Numbered from the stretch's first letter, positions 44,599-54,696 are shown. The stretch is 64,000 nt of DNA from JAJTFA01 sp044351265 (GCA_044351265.1 JBILGC010000002.1:49686-113685); one strand, 5' to 3'. The notes: generated by a model from the sequence alone, not told the origin. A program made the numbers and translations.

Positions 44599-45069
44599 AT
44601 GAATAAAAAACATCATTATAGCTTAACAACAGAGTGGACAGGCAATACAGGCAACGGCACTTCAGGCTATCAGGCTTACAGCAGGAAGCACCGCATCTGT
44701 ATTAAAGGCAAACAGGATATTATAGGCTCATCTGATCCGGCTTTCAGGGGTGATCTTTCCTTGCATAATCCGGAAGAGCTGCTGCTTGCTTCGCTATCAG
44801 CATGCCATATGCTTTGGTATTTACATTTATGTGCAGATAACGGCATTGTAGTAATCTCTTATGCAGATGAGGCCACGGGAATCATGCAAGAAAACGATAA
44901 TGGAAGCGGGGCTTTTGCCGAAGTTTTACTTCAGCCCATAGTTACTATAGCAAATCCGGATTTGATTGCCAAAGCAATAGAGCTGCATGTACAAGCAAAT
45001 GCCATGTGCTTTATTGCCAATTCTGTTAAGTTTCCGGTTTATCACAAACCAATCTTAAGTGGGGTATAG
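44599..45069 (+). CDS. OsmC/Ohr family protein
   Basis: A 156-residue peroxiredoxin-like protein started at MNKKHHYSL (44599); an upstream ATG at 44530 would overlap the hydrolase gene by 38 nt and adds nothing conserved. The OsmC fold is seen in NPEELLLASLSACHMLWYL and the C-terminal AMCFIANSVKFPV. The two Cys (SACH and AMCF) are in the positions of the peroxidatic and resolving Cys, so thiol-dependent reduction of organic hydroperoxides is likely. It follows the hydrolase by 31 nt. Confidence 0.88.
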   Translation: MNKKHHYSLTTEWTGNTGNGTSGYQAYSRKHRICIKGKQDIIGSSDPAFRGDLSLHNPEELLLASLSACHMLWYLHLCADNGIVVISYADEATGIMQENDNGSGAFAEVLLQPIVTIANPDLIAKAIELHVQANAMCFIANSVKFPVYHKPILSGV

Positions 45070-45117
45070 AATACAGCAACACTATAAGCACTGTTGTAGA
45101 GAAAGAATAACTGTAAT

Positions 45118-46617
45118 TTAAAAACCAACCAGGGTAATACCTGCCGAAAACTGTCTGATGTCGGGTGCCTTTGCGGAATCAAAGTAGGGGGTAAGCGTAT
45201 AATTAGCAAAAAGGCGTAACCTATCATAACCAAATCTTAATGTTCCATCTAGTCGGAAGGGGTTTAAATTAAAATCTGTTTTATAATGTGTTGTTCTTTC
45301 ATAACCACTATCAGCTGTAACTGTTTTGAGTCGGGTTGTGGCCACATAATTTACAATAACCCCTGCTGCAATATGAAATCCCTTGTGTGCTTTTTTCTTA
45401 TTTCCAGGAGCCAATTTTAATAACAAGGGAACCGTAAGATTAAAAGTATTCAGTTCGTTTTCCGAAAGTTTATTTCCGGAGTCAACAAATGCAAGTTTGT
45501 TGGAATCGGGCTTCATAATATTGTTAGAACCAAATTCCATCCAACTCCATTTAATTCCGAATCCTGTTGTGATGGCTAGCTTGTTTCGAATAATATGACC
45601 ATCTAGTTCTGGCAAGTTTATACCAATGAACCATGAGCGACCAAATTGTGTGTTCAAATCTGTATAGCCATTGTTCATTGTAAAATTCAAATCAGGGGTA
45701 ACCAGCCCATTTATTCCTGTTTCAATTCCTCCCCAAACGGCTTTCATGTCGCGCCTTTTAGAAGGATTGGTCCTTTGGTAGCTTTCTTTATCTTCCTCTT
45801 CTTCTTCCTCTTCTTCAAACTCAAAATCTTTTTTACCATCAATTATGATGAACTTTTTTCGACCTATTTTAACATGTACCGTATCTTTATCGCTCTCGTT
45901 TTCATTTTCTGCGTTTGTAGCAAATTCGTGATTCTCTGTTAAGCCATTAATCTGAGCCATGCCACTTACTGAAATGTTTTTGTTTTCAGGGCTTCCTATA
46001 TATTTAATATTTGAAACGCCACTGGCGTTGGCAGACAAACGTCTGATGGCTTGAATTTTTATAGACGATGCGCCATCTGATGATGCGCTGACTTCTTTAG
46101 CTTGCAAGCCTCCTGCTTTTATCTTTGAAGCACCGCTGGCCTGCACAGAAAATGTCTCAGCAACTCCGGTTAAGAGAATATCGGTTGCGCCATCCGCATA
46201 AACCTTTAATTGGTTTACTTTCATGTTCATCTTGATTTGGGTTGCTCCGGTACCCTTTATTTGCATCCGCTCTGTGTGCAGCGTATCGTTTATTTTTACA
46301 CTCGAAATGCCGCTGCACTCCAACTCTTCGAGGGCTTTGAAATAAATTTTTATGTTATTCTCCTCGGCAGTGTTTTTGCCTTTAATATTGAGTATACCAT
46401 TTTCAGAAGTTATTTCAACTCCGGTTTTTTCATCGTTATTATTTACCAAATAGTAGGAATGACGGCCTGCCTGAATGAGCTCAACATCGACAGATCCACT
46501 GATGCGGATTTTATTGAAATCAGCTAGCGTCCCGCTTGTTTGTGCCTTAATTGATGTTGCAATTAGTAATGATGCTCCACCAAGAAGGAGTATCAGAAGA
46601 GTTTTGACATGTTTCAT
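45118..46617 (-). CDS. GIN-domain protein with acidic linker and outer-membrane beta-barrel
   Basis: A 499-residue exported protein. Signal peptide 1-25. Residues about 30-220 are a DUF2807 (putative auto-transporter adhesin, head GIN) right-handed beta-helix, recognised by FNKIRISGSVDVELIQ and repeated D/SGASxI/T turns. An acidic linker around 255-280 holds an eight-Glu run. The C-terminal 210 residues are alternating beta strands (LAITTGFGIKWSWMEF, LDGTLRFGYDRLRLFANYTLTPYF), consistent with an 8-12-strand outer-membrane barrel ending in LVGF. It is 43 nt downstream of the anti-sigma-like gene. Confidence 0.82.
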   Translation of the reverse strand: MKHVKTLLILLLGGASLLIATSIKAQTSGTLADFNKIRISGSVDVELIQAGRHSYYLVNNNDEKTGVEITSENGILNIKGKNTAEENNIKIYFKALEELECSGISSVKINDTLHTERMQIKGTGATQIKMNMKVNQLKVYADGATDILLTGVAETFSVQASGASKIKAGGLQAKEVSASSDGASSIKIQAIRRLSANASGVSNIKYIGSPENKNISVSGMAQINGLTENHEFATNAENENESDKDTVHVKIGRKKFIIIDGKKDFEFEEEEEEEEDKESYQRTNPSKRRDMKAVWGGIETGINGLVTPDLNFTMNNGYTDLNTQFGRSWFIGINLPELDGHIIRNKLAITTGFGIKWSWMEFGSNNIMKPDSNKLAFVDSGNKLSENELNTFNLTVPLLLKLAPGNKKKAHKGFHIAAGVIVNYVATTRLKTVTADSGYERTTHYKTDFNLNPFRLDGTLRFGYDRLRLFANYTLTPYFDSAKAPDIRQFSAGITLVGF

Positions 46618-46660
46618 AAAAAGTAATATTTAGCTATCATACGTTTGTATTTAAAATAGG

Positions 46661-47779
46661 TTACATAGGGTTGATAGTCTTGTTTGTTTTTTTGCCCATT
46701 TGAAAACTAAACCCGTTTGTACTAATATCAATACCCTCTCTTTTGCCTTGATGATTATAATTAAGCACCACCTGAATATTGGCACGGGTAATTTTATTAA
46801 TAAAAGCAAGAGCAAGCCATCCGGCATCTTCTGCTTTAAATTTATCTGATGCTTTATTTTCTTTTAGTACTTTTTGTTTCTGTGTCTTCACTTCTGCATA
46901 AATCAAATCGGGCAAGGCTATAAATTCATCTTTGTTTTCCGGCTTTTGCAGATAGGCAATTGGGTTAGGATGCTCCGGCATGCCTACTATTTTCAAAACG
47001 TTTTCAGGCCTTGTTATTAATCCCGTTTTTGGAGTAATCATTACGTGTCTTAGCTCATTGTTTCTCTGAGAATTTGATTGCATAAGCACTTTATTATCTA
47101 AGCCCGGCATCGGTTCAATTGTTGCATCAACATCATACGGCTGTTTGCTAACATTGTTTTTTTCTTGATTACTCTTGTGGTTTTTTAAACTGATTTTTGG
47201 GGCGTTCTTTTGCTGTGTCTTTTGGTTTTGCAATGCCGGTTTTGGCCTGTTTTCTGCAATAGTATCGTGCGTTATTACACCGCTTTGTTTTAAAAGAAAC
47301 CAACCAATGCTACTTACTAAAATCAATGCTGCTGCTAATTGCACCCAAACCGAGTAAGAGAAGGCAATAAGCGGTATCGTTTTCTTTAACTCGTGTGTAT
47401 TCGGATAAACAACCGTTAAGTCAGGCGCAATGCGTGTTTTTTCAAACAACTGCAATTCGTTATTAAGTTCGGGATATGCAGCCATTGCGTGTTTCAGCTT
47501 TTCTTTCTGTTTACTGCTCAATGTGTTTTCAACAGCACCAACAAGCAAGGGGTTATGGCTGGCTTTTGTTTCGTTAAACAGTGGTTTTTTTAATGAAGAC
47601 TTGTTGAAGGTTGGCCGGATCTCTTCTTTCTCTAGCACCATTTCATCAAGGTTTTCCAGCTCTATTTTAATCTCAGGGTTTTGATCAAGGAATAGCATTA
47701 AGTCGCCTATCTCAGCATCGCCAAGTTTACCATCAAGGTAATCCATCAACCATATTTCGTAATTGTTTTTGTTTATCAT
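46661..47779 (-). CDS. putative membrane anti-sigma factor-like protein
   Basis: A 372-residue protein. An N-terminal cytoplasmic region (1-140) starts with the NNYEIWLMDYLDGKL motif seen in proteins that follow ECF sigma genes in Bacteroidota. One transmembrane helix spans about 145-165 (SVWVQLAAALILVSSIGWFLL). The rest (about 170-372) is extracytoplasmic and Asn/Lys-rich. Its ATG overlaps the stop of the sigma gene by 4 nt (ATGA). No zinc HxxxCxxC motif is visible, so it is not a ZAS-type anti-sigma; the regulatory role is inferred from position and topology. Confidence 0.72.
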   Translation of the reverse strand: MINKNNYEIWLMDYLDGKLGDAEIGDLMLFLDQNPEIKIELENLDEMVLEKEEIRPTFNKSSLKKPLFNETKASHNPLLVGAVENTLSSKQKEKLKHAMAAYPELNNELQLFEKTRIAPDLTVVYPNTHELKKTIPLIAFSYSVWVQLAAALILVSSIGWFLLKQSGVITHDTIAENRPKPALQNQKTQQKNAPKISLKNHKSNQEKNNVSKQPYDVDATIEPMPGLDNKVLMQSNSQRNNELRHVMITPKTGLITRPENVLKIVGMPEHPNPIAYLQKPENKDEFIALPDLIYAEVKTQKQKVLKENKASDKFKAEDAGWLALAFINKITRANIQVVLNYNHQGKREGIDISTNGFSFQMGKKTNKTINPM

Positions 47780-48261
47780 AGCACTTTATCCATGCTCCCT
47801 ATATATTCTTTCAAAAAAACACGCGCCCTGAAAATGTAAACTTTAACTTGTGCGGAGCTAAGGCCGGTTATTTCACCAATTTCTTCATACGAATAGCCTT
47901 CATAATCTCTGAGCAAAACTACAGAACGCTGAACCGGATTTAGTTTTTGTAGCCCTAATTGAAGTACCTTCTTTAAATCATTGTACTGATTATTGTGATG
48001 AAAAACACTATCGTGTTCTGTTTCCAGGGTTAATGTATGTTTATTCTTTCTAATCTCATCAATCATGGTATGGTATGCAGCAGTAAACAGATAAGACTTT
48101 GCCTTATCTGCACGAATTTCATGTACGCGTTGCCAAACCTTTTCAAAAGTATCCTGTACCACATCTCGCGCCCGTTCTTCATCCTTTACGTTTTTAAGAA
48201 TGAACCGAAACAGGCCATCGGCATACAAATCTACGCACTCATTAAATTCTGATGCAGTCAT
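47776..48261 (-). CDS. ECF-family RNA polymerase sigma factor
   Basis: A 161-residue sigma-70 family protein of the ECF type, with only region 2 (about 8-72; ARDVVQDTFEKVWQR) and region 4 (about 105-155; NPVQRSVVLLRDYEGYSYEEIGEITGLSSAQVKVYIFRAR). It directs RNA polymerase to a small set of promoters, probably including its own operon. The following gene overlaps it by 4 nt and encodes the presumed membrane regulator. Confidence 0.93.
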   Translation of the reverse strand: MTASEFNECVDLYADGLFRFILKNVKDEERARDVVQDTFEKVWQRVHEIRADKAKSYLFTAAYHTMIDEIRKNKHTLTLETEHDSVFHHNNQYNDLKKVLQLGLQKLNPVQRSVVLLRDYEGYSYEEIGEITGLSSAQVKVYIFRARVFLKEYIGSMDKVL

Positions 48262-48350
48262 GTGGTGTAATCTATCATACGGATGAAGGTTATATTAAGT
48301 TACACCTCAGGATTAAAAACGCATAACCAATTGATAAACAAAGTAAAAAA

Positions 48351-49106
48351 TTACGGAAGAATGCGCCTGGCATATTCAGGCTTAAGAAAATAAGCCATTA
48401 ACCGAATGGGTATATTTAATTCAACTGTTGCGTAAGAGTAGCGGCTGTGTTGAGCCAGCAGGTGAATTACGATTGCATCTGGTTTAATATAGAATTTGGT
48501 ATCAAGTTGGTTTCCGTATGTTACTTCATTACCTGGTGTGGAGCTGCCGTTAGAGGAATTAACAACAACAGGAGTTGTAGATGAATAGGAGCAAGAAGGT
48601 ATGGTTTTTATGCGGTAACGATTGGCAATCATGATTACAAAAGTTACCAATGAGTCATACCTTTCTGGAGCAATAATATCTTTTAACGCTAGTAATTTTC
48701 CTTTGCTGCTATCCAGCACGGCCATAACGGTTTCCATTTCTGATTGTGGTTTTTTATCGCATGCATTGTACGGGCAGCCGGTAAAACTATAAATGCCATT
48801 TTTGGCAAACGTACAGCCCGCCATTATGGTAAAACCCAGAACAGAGTCGCCATTATATTGTCGCTCTTCATAAAACGCATTAAGATTTACCAGATGCTGC
48901 TCAAATAAAAAATGATGTTTGGTCAACGCATTTATGAGCAACTTGTTTAGTTCATCTTTTTTGACCTCTTTAGGGAATAGCGGCAGCATAATATAAGAAG
49001 AACAGTCTTCTCTCAGATATGAATCTATGGTGTAGTTTTTAAGCCCATACTGCGCGTTAGTGAGAATGGTAAGCAAGAGGAAAAAGGCCAACAAAAAGTT
49101 TCTCAT
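48351..49106 (-). CDS. exported DUF3298/RsiV-like protein
   Basis: A 251-residue secreted protein with a signal peptide 1-18 (ending NAQ). The middle and C-terminus resemble DUF3298: KLLALKDIIAPERYDSLVTF (about 132-151) and a closing region FYIKPDAIVIHL...YATVELNIPIRLMAYFL. The family occurs in RsiV and related periplasmic proteins, some of which bind lysozyme; ligand here is unknown. It overlaps the end of the M1 peptidase gene by 4 nt, so the two are translationally coupled. Confidence 0.72.
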   Translation of the reverse strand: MRNFLLAFFLLLTILTNAQYGLKNYTIDSYLREDCSSYIMLPLFPKEVKKDELNKLLINALTKHHFLFEQHLVNLNAFYEERQYNGDSVLGFTIMAGCTFAKNGIYSFTGCPYNACDKKPQSEMETVMAVLDSSKGKLLALKDIIAPERYDSLVTFVIMIANRYRIKTIPSCSYSSTTPVVVNSSNGSSTPGNEVTYGNQLDTKFYIKPDAIVIHLLAQHSRYSYATVELNIPIRLMAYFLKPEYARRILP

Positions 49107-51532
49107 GGCAAAAAGCTCAGTTGTTTTTTAATTAAATCCTTTTTGGTAGAATCTGTTAGTTGATGATAAGATTGTATGAAGATATTTCGATAAGTTGTTT
49201 GTAATGCAAAATGTTCTATCAGCTGCGTGGCCGGGCCGGATAGCCTTCCGTTGGTGCTTGTAACCGCATCTAGCAAATTCGCTGCTAATTTTGAGTTGCA
49301 GTGATTAAGTGACTTGAGTGAAGCGAATGCGTTGTTTCTGGTTCTAAACTCCCATGCGTTGCTGCTAAGCCAAACCAGAGCATCAAGATTCTTTTCCTTA
49401 TCAAAATTATATGAGGCGGCCAACTCGTGCCATTTTACCCTGAGGTTGTTGGTAGTGCCATCTAACCCTTTTGTTTGAATTAAAAAGTTTTGTGCTTCTT
49501 CAGGATATGCTTTACACAACTTTTCAAGCGCTGCCCCCACAACATCATAACTTGAATCGGTTAGACTTTTTTTAAGCTGTTCTTTCCAGAAAACATCATC
49601 TGATGCATGTTTGATGGCAGCCAGTTTGGGTCCGCTATGGTATTGTTCGAAAACTGTAGCAACAAATAATGCCGCTTCCTTATCAGCACCAAGCTGGTTT
49701 ATGGCTTCGGTTTTCATCGAATGAAACGTTTCATTCTTCAAAACATCCAGTAACAGAGATCTTTTTTTATCGAGCGGAAAATCTTTCAGTGCCAGCAGTG
49801 CATCATATCTGTCTAACATGTTAGGGGCTTTTGTAAGCTGAGCCTTCAGCTCATCAAATCCCTTTTTAAATGTAACTGATTTTAGCACCATGCTGTTTGG
49901 ATCAAACAAAACAAAGGCAATATCTTTTTTGTTCTTGTTATGAATTTTCACCACCTCAAAAGCCTCATCAACCCACTCGGTAACCATATCTGATGAACCA
50001 TCGGCATAATGTACCTCAATGTTTATGGGCATTTTAAATAAGCCCACCACCTCATCACGTAAATGCGTTTGTTCAATAGCAATTTCTGTAGCTCTAGACC
50101 CATCTTTATAAAATAAATCTTCATAATGCACAGTATAGTGGGGCTCTCCGCCACGCAAAATCCATTGGTCGAAAAACCAGCTAAGGTCTAATCCCAGTTT
50201 ATCTTGAATGGCTTGCTGCAAATCATTGGTTTCTACATTGGCATAGGCATGTGTTTTCAGATAATGATTTAAAGCACGTTTCCACTGCTCCTCACCAAGC
50301 ACATAGCTGAGCATACTAATAACGGCAGATCCTTTTGGGTAAACCCTTGCCGTGCCCGCTTGTGTATGTCTGATGGGGTTTCTGTCTTTTTTGCTCGCTT
50401 CAATCGCACTGTTATGCTCACCCCTGCGTTGCCAGTTATAATCATCTTCTCCAAGTATTTCTCGGTTAAACATTTTTGGGTAGTAGGTGGCATAACTTTC
50501 CTGCAACCAAGTATCACGCCCATCACGCGCAGTTATATAATCTCCAAACCACTGATGTGTTAGCTCATGACAATTTACCCCTACATAATTTCTGTCTTTA
50601 AATGCACGTGTATCTATATTAAAAAAATCACCGAAAATAGTGGCGGTCGTATTTTCCATGGCACCATACAAAAAGTCTTGCACCATAATTTGCGAGTAGC
50701 TTTCCCACGGATACAAGATACCGGTTTCTTTTTCCAAAAAATCAACCATGCGCTCAGAGTAGCGATAGGTTGGCTCCATTCTGTCGGCAAACTCCGGGTA
50801 GTAATAAAATTTCATTGGCACACCTCTGGCGCTTTTGCTTTCCTTTATCGCATATTTACCAATGCCAAGCATTAGCAAATATCCCGCATGAGGTTTCGTC
50901 ATGCTGTAGTGCCAGGTAATGGTGTTGTCTTTATTACTTGTTTTTTTAAGTAGGGTGCCGTTTGAAAGAACCTCATATTCCTTGTCAAATGTAACTACGG
51001 TTTCAGTAATGAATTTGTCATTCATATCATCATACATCGGAATCCAATAGCGGTTATCAATACCTTGCCCTTGTGTCCAAATTTGCTTGCGCACTGCCCA
51101 GGGACTTTGCTCAGGATTTTCAGCGGCATTCCATCCTATAAAATAAATTCCTTTGCGCGGGTTAACTTCATATTCGAAAATAATTTGTCCGTTTTGGTCC
51201 CACCGGAGATGAGTTGGGGGTTTCACCCAAACACCTTTGGCGCTGCTTTGAAAGGGAAGCGGTTTGCCATTGATGGTGGCTGTTTTAATGCGAATACCCG
51301 GTGCGTCAAAAAATATAGAATCAACCTGTTTTTGCAACACAATAAAGCTATGAGTAACCTTGCCCTTAACCAAACTTGATTTTGGTTCAAACGAAACCTC
51401 TACCTTCATTCTGGTAATATCCAGTGGATGCTCGCGATAGGTGGTCTGATCTTTTAAATAGCTGCGGTAGGTATTTTGTGCAAATACACTATTACAGCTA
51501 AGAGCTAATACGAAAAGAATTTTTTTATACAT
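49103..51532 (-). CDS. M1 family aminopeptidase, exported
   Basis: An 809-residue gluzincin. Signal peptide 1-18 (ending FAQ), N-terminal beta-saddle domain, then the catalytic domain with exopeptidase motif GAMENTTAT (near 297) and zinc motif HELTHQW at 322-328 with the third Glu 18 residues on (LQESYATY). The C-terminal third is helical, HEAT-like. It removes N-terminal residues from peptides, presumably in the periplasm. It lies 86 nt after the other M1 gene and overlaps the DUF3298-like gene by 4 nt. Confidence 0.93.
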   Translation of the reverse strand: MYKKILFVLALSCNSVFAQNTYRSYLKDQTTYREHPLDITRMKVEVSFEPKSSLVKGKVTHSFIVLQKQVDSIFFDAPGIRIKTATINGKPLPFQSSAKGVWVKPPTHLRWDQNGQIIFEYEVNPRKGIYFIGWNAAENPEQSPWAVRKQIWTQGQGIDNRYWIPMYDDMNDKFITETVVTFDKEYEVLSNGTLLKKTSNKDNTITWHYSMTKPHAGYLLMLGIGKYAIKESKSARGVPMKFYYYPEFADRMEPTYRYSERMVDFLEKETGILYPWESYSQIMVQDFLYGAMENTTATIFGDFFNIDTRAFKDRNYVGVNCHELTHQWFGDYITARDGRDTWLQESYATYYPKMFNREILGEDDYNWQRRGEHNSAIEASKKDRNPIRHTQAGTARVYPKGSAVISMLSYVLGEEQWKRALNHYLKTHAYANVETNDLQQAIQDKLGLDLSWFFDQWILRGGEPHYTVHYEDLFYKDGSRATEIAIEQTHLRDEVVGLFKMPINIEVHYADGSSDMVTEWVDEAFEVVKIHNKNKKDIAFVLFDPNSMVLKSVTFKKGFDELKAQLTKAPNMLDRYDALLALKDFPLDKKRSLLLDVLKNETFHSMKTEAINQLGADKEAALFVATVFEQYHSGPKLAAIKHASDDVFWKEQLKKSLTDSSYDVVGAALEKLCKAYPEEAQNFLIQTKGLDGTTNNLRVKWHELAASYNFDKEKNLDALVWLSSNAWEFRTRNNAFASLKSLNHCNSKLAANLLDAVTSTNGRLSGPATQLIEHFALQTTYRNIFIQSYHQLTDSTKKDLIKKQLSFLP

Positions 51533-51618
51533 TATTATGCAATTTAAAACGTAGTTTCTTAATCAATACTTAAAAACAGAGGGCGTTAATATTGACCGAA
51601 GCAAATCCAAATATGCGC

Positions 51619-54600
51619 TTAAAATTTGATATTTCTAACCACCTTAATCGGGTTGAGCTTGTTTAGGTTAAGAGAAAAAGAGATTCGCTCTCCATAAGAT
51701 TTTCCGGGGTTAACGGTATTTCCTTTAAAGTACTCTACAATCTCACTGGATGCAACCATTGGGAAATTAACACGTAAAATTTCATTAAACAAAACCACAC
51801 TAAAACCGGCAGTATACAAAAACTTGTTTTCTAGAGAAACAGTGTTGCCGGAATTGGTCGTTGTAGATATTTCATATTGTATAAATGCCAAATCAGCATA
51901 CAAGCGTAATGGCAAAATGCCCGGCAAGGTTGTTTCTAAATTTGCAGATGTTGCCCAGCGGTTTGACTGAGCTATAGGATAAAGCTCTTTAAAATTTAAT
52001 TCACCAAACATCAGTTGTTGAGCAAAAATGCTGTTGCTGCCCACAAGTGGGCTTCCTTCGCCACGACCAAATTGCGACTGGTCATATAAATAATCGGTAT
52101 AACCGGTTTGGTTTCCCGCCCGGTAAAGTACACGGGAGTCACCACCTTTGTAGGGCTGAATAAAAGCTCCGGCAAAGGCCCTAGCGCTAAAACCCTTTTT
52201 GGGTTTTTCGTAGCTAATTGTGTATTTAGCTTCTGTCTGTATTTTCTGAAAGGGTTTATCTATGCTGCCCCATTGGTAGGTAATATTTGCACCATAAGGA
52301 TTAACGGATCGATCGTATTCATAACGGTATGAGGCAGTCGCAAATGAATTTGCATCATTTATATAGCGCAGTAGCTGTGAGGTAATTTTATCTTCAGTTG
52401 TGAACGTAAAGCGCAGATGTAATAATTGTGAAACACCGTTTAATGCGTTTTTGCTGTTGAGTCGAACAAGTGCAGAAGGCTCAAGTTTTTCATAAACTTC
52501 AGTTCCGATAAAAGTGCGGTTATATAAGGTGCCATCTGCCCCAATATCCGGTCTAACATAATCACCAAATGTGCCAAAGCGAGCCGCTTTAAGTGTAAAT
52601 GTAATGTCTTTTATGCCCAGCTTATTTATAATAGCAAAGCGGTTTATTTCAGCATAGCCTGCTAAATCACGCGTGCCAAACGCGTACATAGGTACCAGCA
52701 AAAAAGTAGTTTTTTTTGCGGGTAGCAAACCGTTGTATAGTGCTGCACCAAGCATGGTTTTGTTATATAGGTTGGCACCTATTGCCGGACTGATGAACAT
52801 GCGGTGTGTGCCAGGCTTTTCTATATTTCCTATCCATTGCAAGGTGGGTGTGTGCCATGTTCTAAATAAGCCATGGGTTCTGCTAAAGTTGTTGTTGCGA
52901 TTAAAGTCTGCTGTGTGCTCATAAGCATCAAGCACCAAATAATCAGCTTGCTGATGAGGGAGTGTGAACGATGTGTCTTTACCGGTAAAACCCTTATGCC
53001 ATGTGGTGTTTACTATGCTGCCGTTTTTAAATGAGCTTACCGGGAAGGGAGCTCCAAACGCACTGCCGGCAATAACAATTTTACTTGTTGCAGGGTCATA
53101 TGATTTTATTTTTAATTCGGGACATTGTGTTTTTGCCATAAGCCCGTCAAAAAACCAGCTCAGGGTTTCGCCAGTAAAACCCTCGGCATGTGCCCTGAAA
53201 TCATCAGGAAGGGGGTGCTTAAATTTCCATTTTTCATAATAAGCCTTCATCATCTCATCAAACCGATTTGACCCAAGGTAATTTTCGAGGTGTATGAAGT
53301 TAATGGCGCCTTTGGCATAAACCATTGCACCATAGTTTTCGCTCGTGAAAGAATCGCTTTTAATATTCACCGGCTGGTCATCATTCATTCGTGCATGAAT
53401 GGCATGGTGTAACTGATAAAAACCCAGTCCGCTAAACTCTTCTTGTATATTGTTTCCTTTTAAATTGCTTAATGTTATACCGCCATGTGCGGGCACCTTT
53501 TTTTGATAGGCACTGCGCATTTCATAATAGTTATTTATACTCTCGTCCATCCATGGATATAAGCGCTCGTTGTTTCCCAAAATGCCGTAAAACCAGTTGT
53601 GTCCAACCTCATGCACAATTACCTGCTGCTCTACCGTGCTCATATTGGTTATGGTGGGATACTCCATGCCACCGCCCGCCAACAGTGGAGTGTAAACGCC
53701 TGTTGCCTGCGTAAAAGGATATTCGCCTACATGACCAGAATAAAAAAGAATGGCTGAATCCACCCAGTGTACCACACTCTTTTTAGGATTGCTGCTGTAA
53801 AACCAGGTGGTAACTTTTTTGCCGCTTTGCGGCAAAATCACCTCGCTTCTTTCCACTTTAAATCGCTTATCGCAAAACCATGCAAAATCATGAATGCTGT
53901 CTTGCACATACCGGAGTGTTTTATAGGTTGCCGAAGATGGCGGATTTTCGGGAGATGTGATATTGCCTTTTACTGATGTAAATTTCTTTTTACTTAGCTC
54001 AAATAGTTTTTGCAGCTCATCTGCATTTGTAAGGTTTCCGGTGGCGGCAACAATATAATTATCGGGCACAGAAATGCTAACATCAAACGAACCAAACTCA
54101 CTGTAAAACTCTCCTTGGTCTAGATACGGCATGGGATTCCAGCCGTTTACGTCATATACTGCCGGTTTAGGATACCATTGGGTAATACAGTACAATTGAT
54201 TTTCATGACCCATGCGTGAAAAAACCTTCGGTATTTTAACTTTAAACGGGGTTGAAATGTTAACAGATTCGCCAGACTTAATAGGTTTATTAGGAATTAG
54301 AATAGCGATATCTATATCACTGGTAAGATACCATTTAATTGTTTCACCATTAATTTCAAACCTTAACGAATCAATGTATCCCCTTTCTGTTTCTTCGGCA
54401 AAATAAAAATCAGTTTTGCCATTTTTTATCTGCTGTTTGGCAAAGGCTGTTTCATTGTTTTTATAAGCATTAGGCCACAGATGCATATAAATGGTGTCGA
54501 GCAAATGAGGAGAATTATTGGTATACCTGATTACCTCGCTTCCGTTAAGTTCATTGCTTACATCGTTTAGCTTAACATAGATTAGGTAATCAACCCGCTG

Positions 54601-54696
54601 CTGCCATGCAGCCTGTTTAAATATCCTTTTTTGCTGACCTAAAGAGGCAAGAGGTCTGAGGCTTAAGCATAAGAATAGCGTTAAATAAAAGCGCAT
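51619..54696 (-). CDS. M1 family peptidase with C-terminal beta-barrel-like region
   Basis: About 1,025 residues from MRFYLTLF, which begins a clean signal peptide (ending SLGQ); the frame is open upstream to 54801 but that part is not signal-like. Zinc motif HEVGHNW at about 362-368 with ESIN 18-19 residues on, and GGGMEYPT as the exopeptidase motif. After about residue 640 the sequence turns into alternating aromatic/hydrophobic strands (for example ISPAIGANLYNKTMLGAALY) to a terminal Phe (VRNIKF), as in outer-membrane barrels. It would be a surface- or periplasm-facing peptidase tethered to the outer membrane. Confidence 0.85.
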   Translation of the reverse strand: MRFYLTLFLCLSLRPLASLGQQKRIFKQAAWQQRVDYLIYVKLNDVSNELNGSEVIRYTNNSPHLLDTIYMHLWPNAYKNNETAFAKQQIKNGKTDFYFAEETERGYIDSLRFEINGETIKWYLTSDIDIAILIPNKPIKSGESVNISTPFKVKIPKVFSRMGHENQLYCITQWYPKPAVYDVNGWNPMPYLDQGEFYSEFGSFDVSISVPDNYIVAATGNLTNADELQKLFELSKKKFTSVKGNITSPENPPSSATYKTLRYVQDSIHDFAWFCDKRFKVERSEVILPQSGKKVTTWFYSSNPKKSVVHWVDSAILFYSGHVGEYPFTQATGVYTPLLAGGGMEYPTITNMSTVEQQVIVHEVGHNWFYGILGNNERLYPWMDESINNYYEMRSAYQKKVPAHGGITLSNLKGNNIQEEFSGLGFYQLHHAIHARMNDDQPVNIKSDSFTSENYGAMVYAKGAINFIHLENYLGSNRFDEMMKAYYEKWKFKHPLPDDFRAHAEGFTGETLSWFFDGLMAKTQCPELKIKSYDPATSKIVIAGSAFGAPFPVSSFKNGSIVNTTWHKGFTGKDTSFTLPHQQADYLVLDAYEHTADFNRNNNFSRTHGLFRTWHTPTLQWIGNIEKPGTHRMFISPAIGANLYNKTMLGAALYNGLLPAKKTTFLLVPMYAFGTRDLAGYAEINRFAIINKLGIKDITFTLKAARFGTFGDYVRPDIGADGTLYNRTFIGTEVYEKLEPSALVRLNSKNALNGVSQLLHLRFTFTTEDKITSQLLRYINDANSFATASYRYEYDRSVNPYGANITYQWGSIDKPFQKIQTEAKYTISYEKPKKGFSARAFAGAFIQPYKGGDSRVLYRAGNQTGYTDYLYDQSQFGRGEGSPLVGSNSIFAQQLMFGELNFKELYPIAQSNRWATSANLETTLPGILPLRLYADLAFIQYEISTTTNSGNTVSLENKFLYTAGFSVVLFNEILRVNFPMVASSEIVEYFKGNTVNPGKSYGERISFSLNLNKLNPIKVVRNIKF

